Shown: positions 18,910-27,830 of the stretch, in pieces
Layout of the letters: every line of letters begins with the position of its first letter
Numbering within the stretch: the first letter of the stretch is position 1
Assembly (NCBI RefSeq): GCF_016900875.1
Contig: NZ_JAFEUM010000001.1
Span: 384,824-448,823 of the forward strand
From: Vibrio ulleungensis
Lineage (GTDB): Bacteria; Pseudomonadota; Gammaproteobacteria; Enterobacterales; Vibrionaceae
Direction: 5' to 3'
Length of the DNA: 64,000 bases
Made by a program: the position numbers and the translations under genes
Notes under the pieces: model-generated
Told to the model about the DNA's origin: nothing
Database searches by the model: none
Seen by the model: the letters and a program-made list of their open reading frames with translations, nothing else

Positions 18910-19344
18910 ATGGAAGGAAGAATCAGTATCATCACACTTGGCGTGAAGGATTTAGATCGTTCAATTAAGTTCTACAAAGAAGGGTTAGGTTTGGATACCT
19001 CTGCCGAATATGGCGCTGAGATCGCGTTCTTTAAAACCGCTGGAACCTGCTTAGCGCTGTATCCATTAGACAAACTTGCTGAAGAGTTTCCCGACAGAGC
19101 GGTGTCTATTGGCAATGCACAAGGTTCACCGGTTACTTTAGCCCACAATACGAGAAGCAAAGACGAAGTCGAGCTGGTGTTGGCTCAAGCGGAGGCGGCG
19201 GGTGGTACCATCATCAAGCCAGCACAGTTGGTTTTCTGGGGTGGGTTTAGTGGGTATTTTCAAGACCCTGATGGTCACTTGTGGGAAGTTGCATATGCGG
19301 ACTCATGGCAGTTTAACGATGATGGCAGTTTGGTTATCGAGTAA
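18910..19344 (+). CDS. VOC-family (glyoxalase-like) protein
   Basis: A 144-residue VOC protein opening with ISIITLGVKDLDRSIKFYKE and ending with YFQDPDGHLWEVAYAD, where His and Glu could bind a metal. The FWGGFSGYFQDPDGH pattern is common in proteobacterial VOC members of unknown function. A single gene with its own 186-bp upstream region. Confidence 0.75.
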   Translation: MEGRISIITLGVKDLDRSIKFYKEGLGLDTSAEYGAEIAFFKTAGTCLALYPLDKLAEEFPDRAVSIGNAQGSPVTLAHNTRSKDEVELVLAQAEAAGGTIIKPAQLVFWGGFSGYFQDPDGHLWEVAYADSWQFNDDGSLVIE

Positions 19345-19455
19345 TTTTTCAGGGGTACTCGTTCATCAAATTAGATGTATGAGAAACAATCCATAAGTTG
19401 TTATTTTTGAGCAACAGTGGCATGTTGTGCCAAGGATCACATAAGAGCAGTACGG

Positions 19456-20310
19456 ATGAGCGACAAAATCTACTTTAACACCTCGAATCGGTTTAACTTT
19501 AAAAAGCAATTGATCAATGCAACCACTCGGTTACATCATACCTTAGCCCCTAAACACGCTAAGAATACCGCCAGAAAATTGTTGTTAACCCCCGTTAGAG
19601 CCAAGCCGAAGAACGAATCACCACAAAACTTACAGGTTGCTTCAGTGCAGAGTAAGTACGGTGCTTTGACAACGTACACCTTGGGTCAAGGTCCAGTTTG
19701 GGTTCTGAATCACGGGTGGTCTGGCAGCGCGAGCCAGTTTTTTCCGCTGATGGAGCAGATTGCCAAAAGTGGCTTTACGGCAATGGCTTATGATCAGCCT
19801 GCTCATGGGCAAAGTGATGGAGCCTATGGGCACATTCCAGCTTTTGTACATGGACTGGAAACGATACTTGATAACGTAGATGAATTGGCTGGCGTGGTGT
19901 CTCATAGTATGGGGGCCGCGGCCACATTAGAATGTCGACATGCAAAAATGCAAAATGTCCCGTTACTGTTGGTTGCACCTGTTCTTAATTATCTAGAAAA
20001 CCTATTTGGCAGTGTTGCCCGCTCAGGTTACTCAATTAAGCTATTTACCGCCGTGGTTGAAGAAATTGAAGCAGAATATAGCTATCCGCTGAATTCTATT
20101 GATCCGCAGGCACACCTAAAGCGTCGTGAGTCGCAAACCATTATTGTGCATGACGAAAAAGATCGTTTTGCCAGCCACAGCATTTCCGAACAAGCCAGTC
20201 AAAGCTCCAACAATGTCGAGCTAGTGACGACGCAAGGTAAAGGACATGGTCGCATCATGTCATGCCAAGAAACCTATGATGCATTCACACGTTTGATTCA
20301 CAGCAATTGA
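19456..20310 (+). CDS. Alpha/beta hydrolase
   Basis: A 284-residue predicted cytoplasmic alpha/beta-hydrolase. The oxyanion region LNHGWSGSASQFFPL (84-98), the YDQPAHGQSDG loop and the nucleophile elbow VVSHSMGAAAT (Ser151) are visible, with the catalytic His probably in GKGHGRIMS. The elbow is S-H-S-M-G, so the first Gly of the usual GxSxG is replaced by Ser. The ATG chosen has AAGAGCAG upstream; in-frame GTG starts further up lack support. Substrate unknown. Confidence 0.78.
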   Translation: MSDKIYFNTSNRFNFKKQLINATTRLHHTLAPKHAKNTARKLLLTPVRAKPKNESPQNLQVASVQSKYGALTTYTLGQGPVWVLNHGWSGSASQFFPLMEQIAKSGFTAMAYDQPAHGQSDGAYGHIPAFVHGLETILDNVDELAGVVSHSMGAAATLECRHAKMQNVPLLLVAPVLNYLENLFGSVARSGYSIKLFTAVVEEIEAEYSYPLNSIDPQAHLKRRESQTIIVHDEKDRFASHSISEQASQSSNNVELVTTQGKGHGRIMSCQETYDAFTRLIHSN

Positions 20311-20329
20311 TAGGCGCAGACGCAACAAA

Positions 20330-20366
20330 AAATCCCTACCTAGTTTGACTAGATAGGGATTTTTTT
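20330..20366. terminator. Terminator between hydrolase and TauE-like genes
   Basis: Arms of 15 bp (AAATCCCTACCTAGT / ACTAGATAGGGATTT, one mismatch) enclose a TTG loop, with A-tract before and T-tract after. It serves the two convergent genes. Confidence 0.85.
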
Positions 20367-20380
20367 ATTTGAGGTAGTTG

Positions 20381-21145
20381 CTAGATGAGCGCAGGCACTG
20401 TCTGCCAACTTATGTAACCTGCCATTAGCACTAAGAAAATGCCAAAGCCAGTTTTTAGCGCTTGCTGTGGAATGCGTTGATTAAGCTGCGTTCCTACTTG
20501 GCTACCAACGATACCAATTATGGTCACCAATGCGATGACAGACCAATCCAAGTGCAGTTGATTAGCATCAAGGACTTGCTGATACTTAATAAAACCAGAC
20601 AGTGATTTCATTGCAATGATGACAAGACTGGTGGCGACAGCGCGCTGCATGGTTAATCCGCCGAGGATGACAAGCGCGGGAACGATTAAAAACCCTCCTC
20701 CAACACCAACAAATCCAGTAACTGAGCCCACAAGAATACCGTCGAGGCCAATTTTTGCTATTGAGCGTTTTGTGTCGCCTTCGGATTCGCTCTGTAGTTT
20801 TGGTTGCAACATTTTGTAGGCGGCAATCACCATCACCCCAGCAAAGGCGATAAACTGCACATCACCATTAACAAACCCAGCTGCCCATGCTCCTAAATAC
20901 GTCCCTATCATGCCAGGAACACCAAAGTAGAGCACACTGTGCCAATCGACCTGCTTACGTTTAATAAGCGGTAGAGAAGCGATAAAGCTGATTAAGCCCA
21001 CAATGACTAGTGACCCCGCAATAGCCACTTTTTGCTCTTGGCCAACTAAATAGGCCAATACAGGCACTGTAACTATAGAGCCTCCCGATCCTAACAAGCC
21101 TAGAGTTATGCCAATGCTCATTGCTCCTGCGACTACATGAATCAT
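20381..21145 (-). CDS. TauE/SafE-family membrane permease (probable sulfite/sulfur-anion exporter)
   Basis: A 254-residue inner-membrane protein with about eight hydrophobic segments and the TauE/SafE repeat signatures: GLLGSGGSIVTVPVLAYL near the N-terminus and GFVGVGGGFLIVPALVILGG in the second half. AGGAGG stands before the ATG. It is divergent from a persulfide dioxygenase-like gene across a region with two identical-pattern operators, so it probably exports sulfite or thiosulfate formed by that pathway. The substrate is inferred from context. Confidence 0.83.
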   Translation of the reverse strand: MIHVVAGAMSIGITLGLLGSGGSIVTVPVLAYLVGQEQKVAIAGSLVIVGLISFIASLPLIKRKQVDWHSVLYFGVPGMIGTYLGAWAAGFVNGDVQFIAFAGVMVIAAYKMLQPKLQSESEGDTKRSIAKIGLDGILVGSVTGFVGVGGGFLIVPALVILGGLTMQRAVATSLVIIAMKSLSGFIKYQQVLDANQLHLDWSVIALVTIIGIVGSQVGTQLNQRIPQQALKTGFGIFLVLMAGYISWQTVPALI

Positions 21146-21173
21146 CCCTGCCTCCTGTATTAAGTTTTTCTAA

Positions 21174-21236
21174 ATTAGATGTTGCTAATATTTGATTTTT
21201 ATCTTACGCTATTTTCATTGATTAGCAAACGCTAAT
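21174..21236. promoter_or_regulatory. Two copies of operator ATTAG-N6-CTAAT in the sulfur-gene divergent promoter
   Basis: ATTAGATGTTGCTAAT (21174-21189) and ATTAGCAAACGCTAAT (21221-21236) share the same arms and 6-bp spacer, and start 47 bp apart. One lies near each gene start. The second extends to 6-bp arms (ATTAGC / GCTAAT). Such AT-rich palindromes suit an ArsR-type sulfide sensor (BigR/SqrR family), but no regulator gene of that type lies in the window. Confidence 0.65.
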
Positions 21237-21264
21237 TTAGATTAATTCAATGAAAGGAAGTGTT

Positions 21265-22122
21265 ATGAAGATTGAAACGTTTTTCCATGAAGGATCCTCA
21301 ACTTATACTCATGTGATTATCGATCCAGAGACGCAGCATTGTGCCATTGTTGATCCTGTCCTTGATTACGACCCTAAGTCTGGTCGAAGTAGCACTCAAT
21401 CTGCAGATGCAGTGATCGATTACATTAATGGCCATCAGCTTAGGGTTGACTGGATATTGGAGACGCATGTTCATGCCGATCACCTTTCTTCGGCACCCTA
21501 CCTAAAATCAAAATTGGGTGGCAAAGTCGCTATTGGCTCTAAAATCAATCAGGTTCAAGCGGTGTTCAAAGGCGTATTTAATGCTGAACCCGAGTTTGCA
21601 ACAGACGGCAGCCAGTTTGATCATCTGTTTGATGATAACGAAACCTTCAATATAGGGTCGCTAACCGCAAAAGCTTGGCACACACCAGGCCACACACCTG
21701 CTTGCGCAACTTACATTGTAGAAGAGGAAGCAGCGTTTGTGGGGGATACGATTTTTATGCCCGATATGGGGACGGCGCGTTGTGATTTCCCTGGTGGCAG
21801 TGCGGAAGAGCTGTTCCAGTCTATTGGCAAAATTTTATCGCTACCCGAGCAGACTCAACTGTATATGTGCCACGACTATGCACCAGGTGGCCGTGAACAT
21901 CAGTTTGTTACAACCGTAGGTGAGGAAAAAGCACGCAATATCCACGTTGCCAATGGGACAGCAGAAAGTGATTTTGTTGCTATGCGTAGCGAGCGCGATG
22001 CCACATTGGCTATGCCAGTTCTTTTATTACCATCGGTCCAGATCAATATGCGAGCAGGTGAGACACCTCCAGCAGAAGATAATGGTGTAAGCTATCTAAA
22101 GATTCCACTTAATGCCCTGTAA
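21265..22122 (+). CDS. Persulfide dioxygenase-like metallo-beta-lactamase-fold protein (ETHE1/Blh group)
   Basis: A 285-residue iron-type MBL-fold enzyme predicted to oxidise glutathione persulfide to sulfite. The metal motif is THVHADH (H68, H70, D72, H73), with HTPGHTPACATY, GDTIFMPDMGTARCDFPGG and LYMCHDY supplying the remaining ligands and the substrate-pocket residues conserved in ETHE1/Blh proteins. The ATG at 21265 has AAGGAAG upstream; an earlier ATG overlaps that site. It is followed after 38 bp by a DUF442 protein. In other bacteria Blh and DUF442 are often fused or adjacent. Confidence 0.87.
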   Translation: MKIETFFHEGSSTYTHVIIDPETQHCAIVDPVLDYDPKSGRSSTQSADAVIDYINGHQLRVDWILETHVHADHLSSAPYLKSKLGGKVAIGSKINQVQAVFKGVFNAEPEFATDGSQFDHLFDDNETFNIGSLTAKAWHTPGHTPACATYIVEEEAAFVGDTIFMPDMGTARCDFPGGSAEELFQSIGKILSLPEQTQLYMCHDYAPGGREHQFVTTVGEEKARNIHVANGTAESDFVAMRSERDATLAMPVLLLPSVQINMRAGETPPAEDNGVSYLKIPLNAL

Positions 22123-22160
22123 AATTGCAGTACATTATTTGAACAAGCAGGAGAACATGG

Positions 22161-22493
22161 ATGAACATTACTAAACTAGCAGAAAACTATTCCGTCAGCC
22201 CACAAATTGCGGTGCAGGATATTGCGACGATAAAAGAGATGGGCTTTGACGGTATCGTGTGTAATCGCCCCAATGGGGAAGAGCCGGGGCAGCCGCTATT
22301 TGATGAACTTATGTTAGAGGCGGCTAACCAAGGTATAGACATCGTCGCTATCCCAATGAATGGCCCAGAGGTCACTATGCCAATGGTCGAACAGTTCAAT
22401 CAATTTATGCAGCAGCACCAGCGAGTATTTGCCTTCTGCCGAACAGGTAATCGCTCGTCGATTATTTGGAAAGCGGCTTTAGCGGTAAATTAA
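22161..22493 (+). CDS. DUF442 / TIGR01244-family sulfur-transferase-like protein
   Basis: A 110-residue protein with a phosphatase/rhodanese-like active-site loop FCRTGNRSS (C93, R98) at the C-terminus. The family is named for its fusion to Blh-type metallo-hydrolases and is thought to move sulfane sulfur between thiols. GGAG lies before the ATG region (AGGAGAACATGG). It forms an operon with the persulfide dioxygenase-like gene and ends at a strong hairpin. Confidence 0.82.
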   Translation: MNITKLAENYSVSPQIAVQDIATIKEMGFDGIVCNRPNGEEPGQPLFDELMLEAANQGIDIVAIPMNGPEVTMPMVEQFNQFMQQHQRVFAFCRTGNRSSIIWKAALAVN

Positions 22494-22520
22494 TCGGCAT
22501 TGTTGTTCATTCATTTTGAA

Positions 22521-22545
22521 GAGGTTTACCGGTGTAAACCTCTTT
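22521..22545. terminator. Bidirectional terminator
   Basis: A perfect 9-bp stem GAGGTTTAC / GTAAACCTC with a 4-nt loop, followed by TTT, lies between the convergent DUF442 and TetR genes. Confidence 0.75.
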
Positions 22546-22560
22546 GAAGAATGATTATCG

Positions 22561-22608
22561 CCTAATTGCCTAATTGCCTAATTGCCTAATTGCCTAATTG
22601 CCTAATTG
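22561..22608. repeat. Six tandem copies of the 8-mer CCTAATTG
   Basis: The unit CCTAATTG is repeated six times without error directly beside the stop codon of the TetR gene, between two convergent gene ends. Such perfect 8-bp arrays can change copy number by slippage. Here they lie 3' of both genes, so copy changes would not alter either protein. Confidence 0.95.
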
Positions 22609-22610
22609 CA

Positions 22611-23216
22611 TTAGCGACTATGTGCAGATTCGAAACTATCACAGGCAAATCGTATAGCCTTGTTTAGCTCGGCTCTAGTGACTGGCTTTTGGTGAGTCAT
22701 TAACGATGGCCAATAGCACGTCCCCTTTATTGAACCGATCAACTGCTCAATGGCCAGTAACGGCTCCGACAATGAGAGTTTGTTTTGCTCGACGCCTTGT
22801 TTGGCCCAATGCCGCAGTCCATACCCACCTTCAATCGTTTGCAGTTGCGCTAACGCAATTTCTGCAAATCGTTTCTGTCTCATGCACTCGACGCTGACCA
22901 GCCGCGATAGCTGGATAAACTGTGGCTCCAACAAATACGACATGCGTTCACTCAAAATCGCAAACAGCTGATCTGAGATGGACGTGCTTTGGTCAAAATC
23001 GACGGGCAAATGCTGATCAAAATTGCTCATCAGTGATTCGACAATTGTTTCAAATAGCTTATCTTTGGTTGGGAAGTATTTATACAGAGTTCGCTTAGAC
23101 ACTTGAGCAAGCTTTGCAATGCCATCCATGCTCGCTTGATCGAATCCTTTTTCCGAAAATAGCGTCATGGCAGCATTGAAGATATCGTGTTGTTTTGCTT
23201 CTCTCATTTTGCTCAA
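22611..23216 (-). CDS. TetR-family repressor beside the patatin gene
   Basis: A 201-residue TetR regulator. The helix-turn-helix (about 8-54) reads IFNAAMTLFSEKGFDQASMD followed by KLAQVSKRTLYKYFPTKDKL. The C-terminal domain resembles the AefR-like group (LVSVECMRQKRFAE). It is divergent from the patatin gene and a 30-bp palindrome lies between them, so self-control and patatin control are likely. It is similar in pattern to the second TetR at 58839. Confidence 0.85.
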   Translation of the reverse strand: MSKMREAKQHDIFNAAMTLFSEKGFDQASMDGIAKLAQVSKRTLYKYFPTKDKLFETIVESLMSNFDQHLPVDFDQSTSISDQLFAILSERMSYLLEPQFIQLSRLVSVECMRQKRFAEIALAQLQTIEGGYGLRHWAKQGVEQNKLSLSEPLLAIEQLIGSIKGTCYWPSLMTHQKPVTRAELNKAIRFACDSFESAHSR

Positions 23217-23273
23217 GTTAGATGCCTCTCAAAATTGTCAACAATTCGCTCTACAAGCTTTACTGACGGGAAT

Positions 23274-23303
23274 TCTAAAGTGTACACTATCGTTTACTTT
23301 AGA
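23274..23303. promoter_or_regulatory. Operator-like palindrome upstream of patatin
   Basis: Arms TCTAAAGT / ACTTTAGA are exactly 14 bp apart, and further inner pairing (GTAC / GTTTAC) is partial. The GTTTACTTTA half resembles the half-sites at 58742-58770 used by the other TetR locus. Confidence 0.6.
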
Positions 23304-23336
23304 GTCGAATACTAATTATAAATAGGCAGTTACCCA

Positions 23337-24491
23337 ATGGATCAACACATTAAATACGCACTCGCCGTTCAAGGTGGCGGTCAAAAAGGTGCTTTTGCAT
23401 CTGGGGTATTAGATAAGTTTAAAAAAGAGAACTTTGACCCATTTTCGTTGTATTTAGGCACTAGCGCAGGCGCACTTAATGTTGCCGCATTTGTGGCAGG
23501 GCAGCCTGGACTAGGCCTCGACTTCATTCTTAATTACACCACACGCGAGCGCTTCTTTGACTTCAATAAGTTTGTGAAAAAAGAACAGCCGATGGATCTT
23601 GATTGGGCGTTTGAGTTTGTAAATAGCGGCGACTTTCCATTAGACATCGAAAAGGGTCGACGTCACCTTGGAGGTGACCGTGAGGCACTCGCGTGCATTA
23701 CCAATGTTGATGAGGTGAAGGACTACTATTACCCGATTTTTTCGGAGGATTGGTTTGATGTGTTGCGAGCGACCTGCGCGATTCCTATGCTTTACTTCCG
23801 AGACGTCGAATTTGATGGCGCCAAATGGGTAGATGGTGGCGTGACCGCGACTATTCCGGTCGAAGAAGCGTATCGAAGAGGCTTCAAAAACATTGTCGTT
23901 ATTTCCACAGAGCCTATGTCACAGCAGTCTGCTGCAGATCAAATTACGGTTGCGACTCCTCGGGTTGAAGAGGCGGACAAAGAGCAGGGGATAGGTCGTT
24001 TTCGTCAAGAGCTAGAAGAAGGCCTTGCCCCGTATGTCGACAAATATAAACTGCACGGTCATCGTGATAAATTGCTCGACTTTCAAAAGCAATTTTCAAA
24101 AAAGATAGAAGAACTTAGCCACGAGATTAAGTTGCCTAACTTTGACTCTGTGGCCCCAGAGTGGTTGCCCGATAAAGACACGCTAACTCAATTAGTTGCT
24201 CAGCAGCAGCAGCGGTTGATGCAAACATCTACCGGCAATAAAAATATGGATATGCTTGTGCAACATTACGTGAGTCACAACGCTGTGCGTCAATTCATTC
24301 AGACTCCTCCAGAAGGAGTCACATTGCACGAGATTTCGCCGACGGTACCACTAAAAAGCAAAGGCTTGATGAGCAGCAAATCGGACATTCTGCATGATTA
24401 TGAGTTGGGCTTGCTAGCTGGAACTGAGTTTCTTGAAGCGTTTCATCAAGAGCAATCTAAGAACAAGCTTGAGCAGACTCAGTCATCATAA
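23337..24491 (+). CDS. Patatin-like phospholipase
   Basis: A 384-residue serine lipid acyl hydrolase, patatin family. It has the oxyanion motif QGGGQKGAFASG (12-23), nucleophile S43 in LGTSAGALN and catalytic D166 in WVDGGVT. No signal peptide is seen, so it is probably cytoplasmic, as in the YjjU-like bacterial group. A C-terminal helical region (from about 230) with Gln/Lys-rich stretches has no recognised fold. Control by the divergent TetR is likely. Confidence 0.88.
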   Translation: MDQHIKYALAVQGGGQKGAFASGVLDKFKKENFDPFSLYLGTSAGALNVAAFVAGQPGLGLDFILNYTTRERFFDFNKFVKKEQPMDLDWAFEFVNSGDFPLDIEKGRRHLGGDREALACITNVDEVKDYYYPIFSEDWFDVLRATCAIPMLYFRDVEFDGAKWVDGGVTATIPVEEAYRRGFKNIVVISTEPMSQQSAADQITVATPRVEEADKEQGIGRFRQELEEGLAPYVDKYKLHGHRDKLLDFQKQFSKKIEELSHEIKLPNFDSVAPEWLPDKDTLTQLVAQQQQRLMQTSTGNKNMDMLVQHYVSHNAVRQFIQTPPEGVTLHEISPTVPLKSKGLMSSKSDILHDYELGLLAGTEFLEAFHQEQSKNKLEQTQSS

Positions 24492-24580
24492 TATGTGCGC
24501 CATGAGCGTCTATACTTTCTGTTACAGAGCTACGCGCCGAAGTGAAAACAAGGTTAAGAAACAAAGAATAAGGAAGTTCG

Positions 24581-25510
24581 ATGCTAAAGTACCAAGTTAA
24601 AAAGTCCATTGTTATCGATGCAGAGCCCGAGCAGGTTCAACAGTTTGTTGCAGATTTCACCCAGTGGCCAAGTTGGTCGCCATGGTTAATCACAGAGCCA
24701 GATTGCCCGTTAGTGTATAGCGGAGATCAAGGCAGTGAAGGAGCCAGTTACACATGGGATGGAGAGATAGTAGGCTCTGGCGAAATGCAGTTGGTCGAGG
24801 TCAAGCCTGGCACACTTAACATGGATTTAAGGTTTCTTCGTCCTTTTAAATCGCAAGCTAAAGTGGGTTTTGAATTCGACGCAGTGGATGGCGGTTGTAA
24901 AGTGTCGTGGATCATGGACAGCCAAGTTCCTTGGTTTTTGTTCTTCTTAAAAAACTTGTTTAAGAACATGATTGGCATGGATTACGACCGTGGTCTGGGA
25001 ATGCTTAAGGCGAAAATTGAGACTGGTAAGGTGGAGAGTAAGCTGAGTTTACTCGGTGATCTTACAATAGATGCGACGCACTATGTCTCTTTACGCGGCG
25101 GGGCAACCATTGAACAAATGAAAGAGGTGATGCCAGGTCATATCGACTCGCTAACTCAACTGATAACCGAGCAAAAAGTGGTGCCGAATGGCCCATTGTT
25201 TGCGCTTTATACCAAAATGGACATGAACACCAGTTACTCCGAGTTCGAAACCTGTTTGCCAATCGAATCCGCTGTTGATCTTCCAGAGCCATTTTTAGTT
25301 AAACAGCTTCCTACCACACAGGCTTATGCGGTTGAGCATACAGGGTCGTACAATTATTTAGGTAATGCTTGGTCGATGGTGATGATGGCATCACGTCACT
25401 ATAAGGTGAAAACATCTAAGGCCATTTTAGGCATGGAGCGATTTTTGGACTCGCCGCATACAGTGGCCGAAGGTGAACTGCGAACACAAGTGATGGTGTT
25501 TAAAAAATAG
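24581..25510 (+). CDS. SRPBCC (START-like) plus GyrI-like effector-binding domain protein
   Basis: A 309-residue two-domain protein. Residues 1-150 form a polyketide-cyclase/SRPBCC lipid-binding fold (VKKSIVIDAEPEQVQQFVAD, WPSWSPW). Residues about 160-309 form a GyrI/AraC effector-binding fold (THYVSLRGGATIEQ, ending LRTQVMVFKK). No DNA-binding domain is present. Domain pairs of this kind are annotated as small-molecule or lipid sensors without known function. AAGGAAG precedes the ATG. It is transcribed on its own. Confidence 0.75.
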   Translation: MLKYQVKKSIVIDAEPEQVQQFVADFTQWPSWSPWLITEPDCPLVYSGDQGSEGASYTWDGEIVGSGEMQLVEVKPGTLNMDLRFLRPFKSQAKVGFEFDAVDGGCKVSWIMDSQVPWFLFFLKNLFKNMIGMDYDRGLGMLKAKIETGKVESKLSLLGDLTIDATHYVSLRGGATIEQMKEVMPGHIDSLTQLITEQKVVPNGPLFALYTKMDMNTSYSEFETCLPIESAVDLPEPFLVKQLPTTQAYAVEHTGSYNYLGNAWSMVMMASRHYKVKTSKAILGMERFLDSPHTVAEGELRTQVMVFKK

Positions 25511-25704
25511 AGTTTGAGTAGTCTGGGAATTGGGCCAAAATATTTGGCCTTTTGCTTGTGCGTTTAAAATTTCCCTCACACTTTTGAGACGTGCACATTT
25601 TAAATCGCTATATGCGGCTTCAATTTGCTTGGTCTTATAAATGTTACAAGACTTCTGAGTCCGCTCTTTTACTCTATTCAATACGTGAATTATGAGTAGA
25701 GCTA

Positions 25705-26865
25705 ATGGAACTGGCTTCACCACAAACTGACCTATCAACATCAATGACTATTGAACATATTGATACGCCCGACTTAACCCTCGTGCGGGAGTTGTGGTGC
25801 GAGCTCGAAAATCGAGCGCCAAGTAATGTGTTTTTAAGTTGGTTTTGGATAGGAACCTGGCTTGAGGTGTTCGTCACCGACTTTATTTTAGTGGTTGCAA
25901 AGAGCGAACACGGCGTGCCGATCGGTCTTGGCATCATTGTGAAAACCCCTTCGAGCTCGCATTTGCCAGGGTTTGAGGATTATCACCTCCATCGTACTGG
26001 CCAGCGAGATCTTGACCAGATTTGGATCGAGTACAACGACTACTTGCTGGATGCCGAGTTATCGGATCAGCTGAGACCACTGCTGAACCAGTACGTTATG
26101 GATAATGTGGTAAAGCGCGGTGGGTTTTCGATAGGCGTATCGAAACAGGAGGTACTTGCCCATTCTGGTCTTTCTAAGCACAGTCAGCGCACAATATGGA
26201 GCACGATGGCTTATAGAGTGAACCTCCATCGATATCAAAGCTTTTCTGAATATGAAAAACAGACCCTGTCAAAAAACGCCCGTTATCAAATTAGGCGAAG
26301 TAAAAAGCGCTACCAAGTGATGGGTGGGGTTAAGTTTACTCACTACAGCGCCGAACAAGTTGATCAGTTCTTTAAAGATTGCGCCCCGTATCATTTAGAG
26401 CGTTGGGGAAAAAGTAGTGGGTTCAATAACCCTAAGTTCTTGGATTTTCATCATCGCCTAGCGATGAAAGGCGTCCCACAAGGTATTGTTCAGCTAGTCA
26501 AAGTGTCGGCTGGTGAGCATCACCTTGGCTATATCTATAACTTTCACTTTAATGGATGTGCGTATTTTTATTTGAGTGCATTTGACTACACCTTTACCGA
26601 CAAGCACCTAAAACCGGGTCTAGTCACCCACCATATGCTGATTGAAGCGGCCCAAAAAAGTGGCTTTGAGTATTACGACTTTATGGGGGGAGAGTTGCAA
26701 TACAAGCGCACATTAAGCGACGAAGAGATGTCGCTGGAAATGCGTGTTTACCGAAACATCAATTTTGCCAATTCGATTAAGTTAGCCATTGATCATGCTG
26801 CTGTACTGCGTGATCGCTTAACACAATCCTCACCACCAACTCAAAGCCGCAAAAAGAAAAATTGA
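25705..26865 (+). CDS. CelD/BcsL-type GNAT acetyltransferase
   Basis: A 386-residue protein of the GNAT/FemAB-like group related to CelD/BcsL. The N-terminal half has the family-typical NVFLSWFWIGTWLEVF (40-55). The C-terminal half has the acyl-CoA fold with GYIYNFHFNGCAYFYLSAFD and the terminal YYDFMGGELQYKRTLSD. Members modify polysaccharides or lipids at the cytoplasmic membrane face. It stands alone here, and Met14 is an alternative start. The substrate is unknown. Confidence 0.75.
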   Translation: MELASPQTDLSTSMTIEHIDTPDLTLVRELWCELENRAPSNVFLSWFWIGTWLEVFVTDFILVVAKSEHGVPIGLGIIVKTPSSSHLPGFEDYHLHRTGQRDLDQIWIEYNDYLLDAELSDQLRPLLNQYVMDNVVKRGGFSIGVSKQEVLAHSGLSKHSQRTIWSTMAYRVNLHRYQSFSEYEKQTLSKNARYQIRRSKKRYQVMGGVKFTHYSAEQVDQFFKDCAPYHLERWGKSSGFNNPKFLDFHHRLAMKGVPQGIVQLVKVSAGEHHLGYIYNFHFNGCAYFYLSAFDYTFTDKHLKPGLVTHHMLIEAAQKSGFEYYDFMGGELQYKRTLSDEEMSLEMRVYRNINFANSIKLAIDHAAVLRDRLTQSSPPTQSRKKKN

Positions 26866-26968
26866 GGAAATCTTTTCTGCCATTTCGTACCCTTTTTTTT
26901 CCACCACTCTCCCCCTATACTCCCTCTCATCGCGCGTGAATGCGCTTCAATCTCTAGTGAGTATGGTA

Positions 26969-27775
26969 ATGACGACCCCTGATATCCGTTTTATTGCTGC
27001 CGATATGGACGGCACACTGTTGGACCCTTCTGGTAATTTGGATCCTGATTTTTTTGATGTGTTTGAACAGCTAGCAAAAAGAAATGTTCTATTTGCAGCA
27101 GCGTCGGGTCGGCAGTATTACAGCTTGCAAGATACCTTTGCACCCATTGCAGATAAAATGCTGTTTGTCGCCGAAAATGGCACCATGGTAATGCACCAAG
27201 GACAAGAGCTGTACAGCAACACCATTGAACGACAGGATATTACTCGAGTGATTGAGGCCGCAAGACAAATCGACGGCGTGCATATTGTGCTGTGCGGTAA
27301 GTCGGGAGCCTATATTGAGTCTACCGATCCTAGAGCGCATCAAGAGATTCAAAAATATTACGCCAAACGCACTCAAGTAGACGATTTGCTCAGCGTGGAT
27401 GATCAGTTTATTAAAGTGGCATTGCTACACTTTGATGGCACGGAGGCTAAAGTCGCGCCAACGTTTAATGCTGAGTTTGGTGACAGTCACCAAGTAGTTG
27501 TCAGCGCCAAAATATGGCTCGACGTGATGGACAAAACCGCTTCCAAAGGCGCAGCAATTGAGCATTTACAAAATACAATGGGCTTTAGCTATGAACAAAC
27601 GATGAGTTTTGGTGACTTCTTTAACGACGTCGAAATGCTACAAGTTAGCGGCGAATCTTATGCCATGGAAAATGCTCACCCAGAAGTAAAACAATACGCG
27701 AAGTATATAGCTCCTAGTAATGCACAGTCGGGGGTTCTATCTACAATTAAGCGCTTATTTTCTCTTGCTCAATAG
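26969..27775 (+). CDS. Cof-type HAD phosphatase
   Basis: A 268-residue HAD-superfamily phosphatase. Motif I is AADMDGTLLD (D12, D14), motif II lies in AAASGR, and motifs III/IV in TASKGAAIEHL and SFGDFFNDVEML. The layout is type IIB (Cof/YbiV group), which acts on sugar phosphates and cofactors such as PLP or FMN. I chose the ATG at 26969 with AGTGAG 7 bases before it; ATG 26963 and GTG 26936 are alternatives. Confidence 0.85.
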   Translation: MTTPDIRFIAADMDGTLLDPSGNLDPDFFDVFEQLAKRNVLFAAASGRQYYSLQDTFAPIADKMLFVAENGTMVMHQGQELYSNTIERQDITRVIEAARQIDGVHIVLCGKSGAYIESTDPRAHQEIQKYYAKRTQVDDLLSVDDQFIKVALLHFDGTEAKVAPTFNAEFGDSHQVVVSAKIWLDVMDKTASKGAAIEHLQNTMGFSYEQTMSFGDFFNDVEMLQVSGESYAMENAHPEVKQYAKYIAPSNAQSGVLSTIKRLFSLAQ

Positions 27776-27830
27776 TGATCGGTTGTTGTGCTGACAGTCA
27801 ATGCCGCTAAAATGATATAGTATGCTGTAA

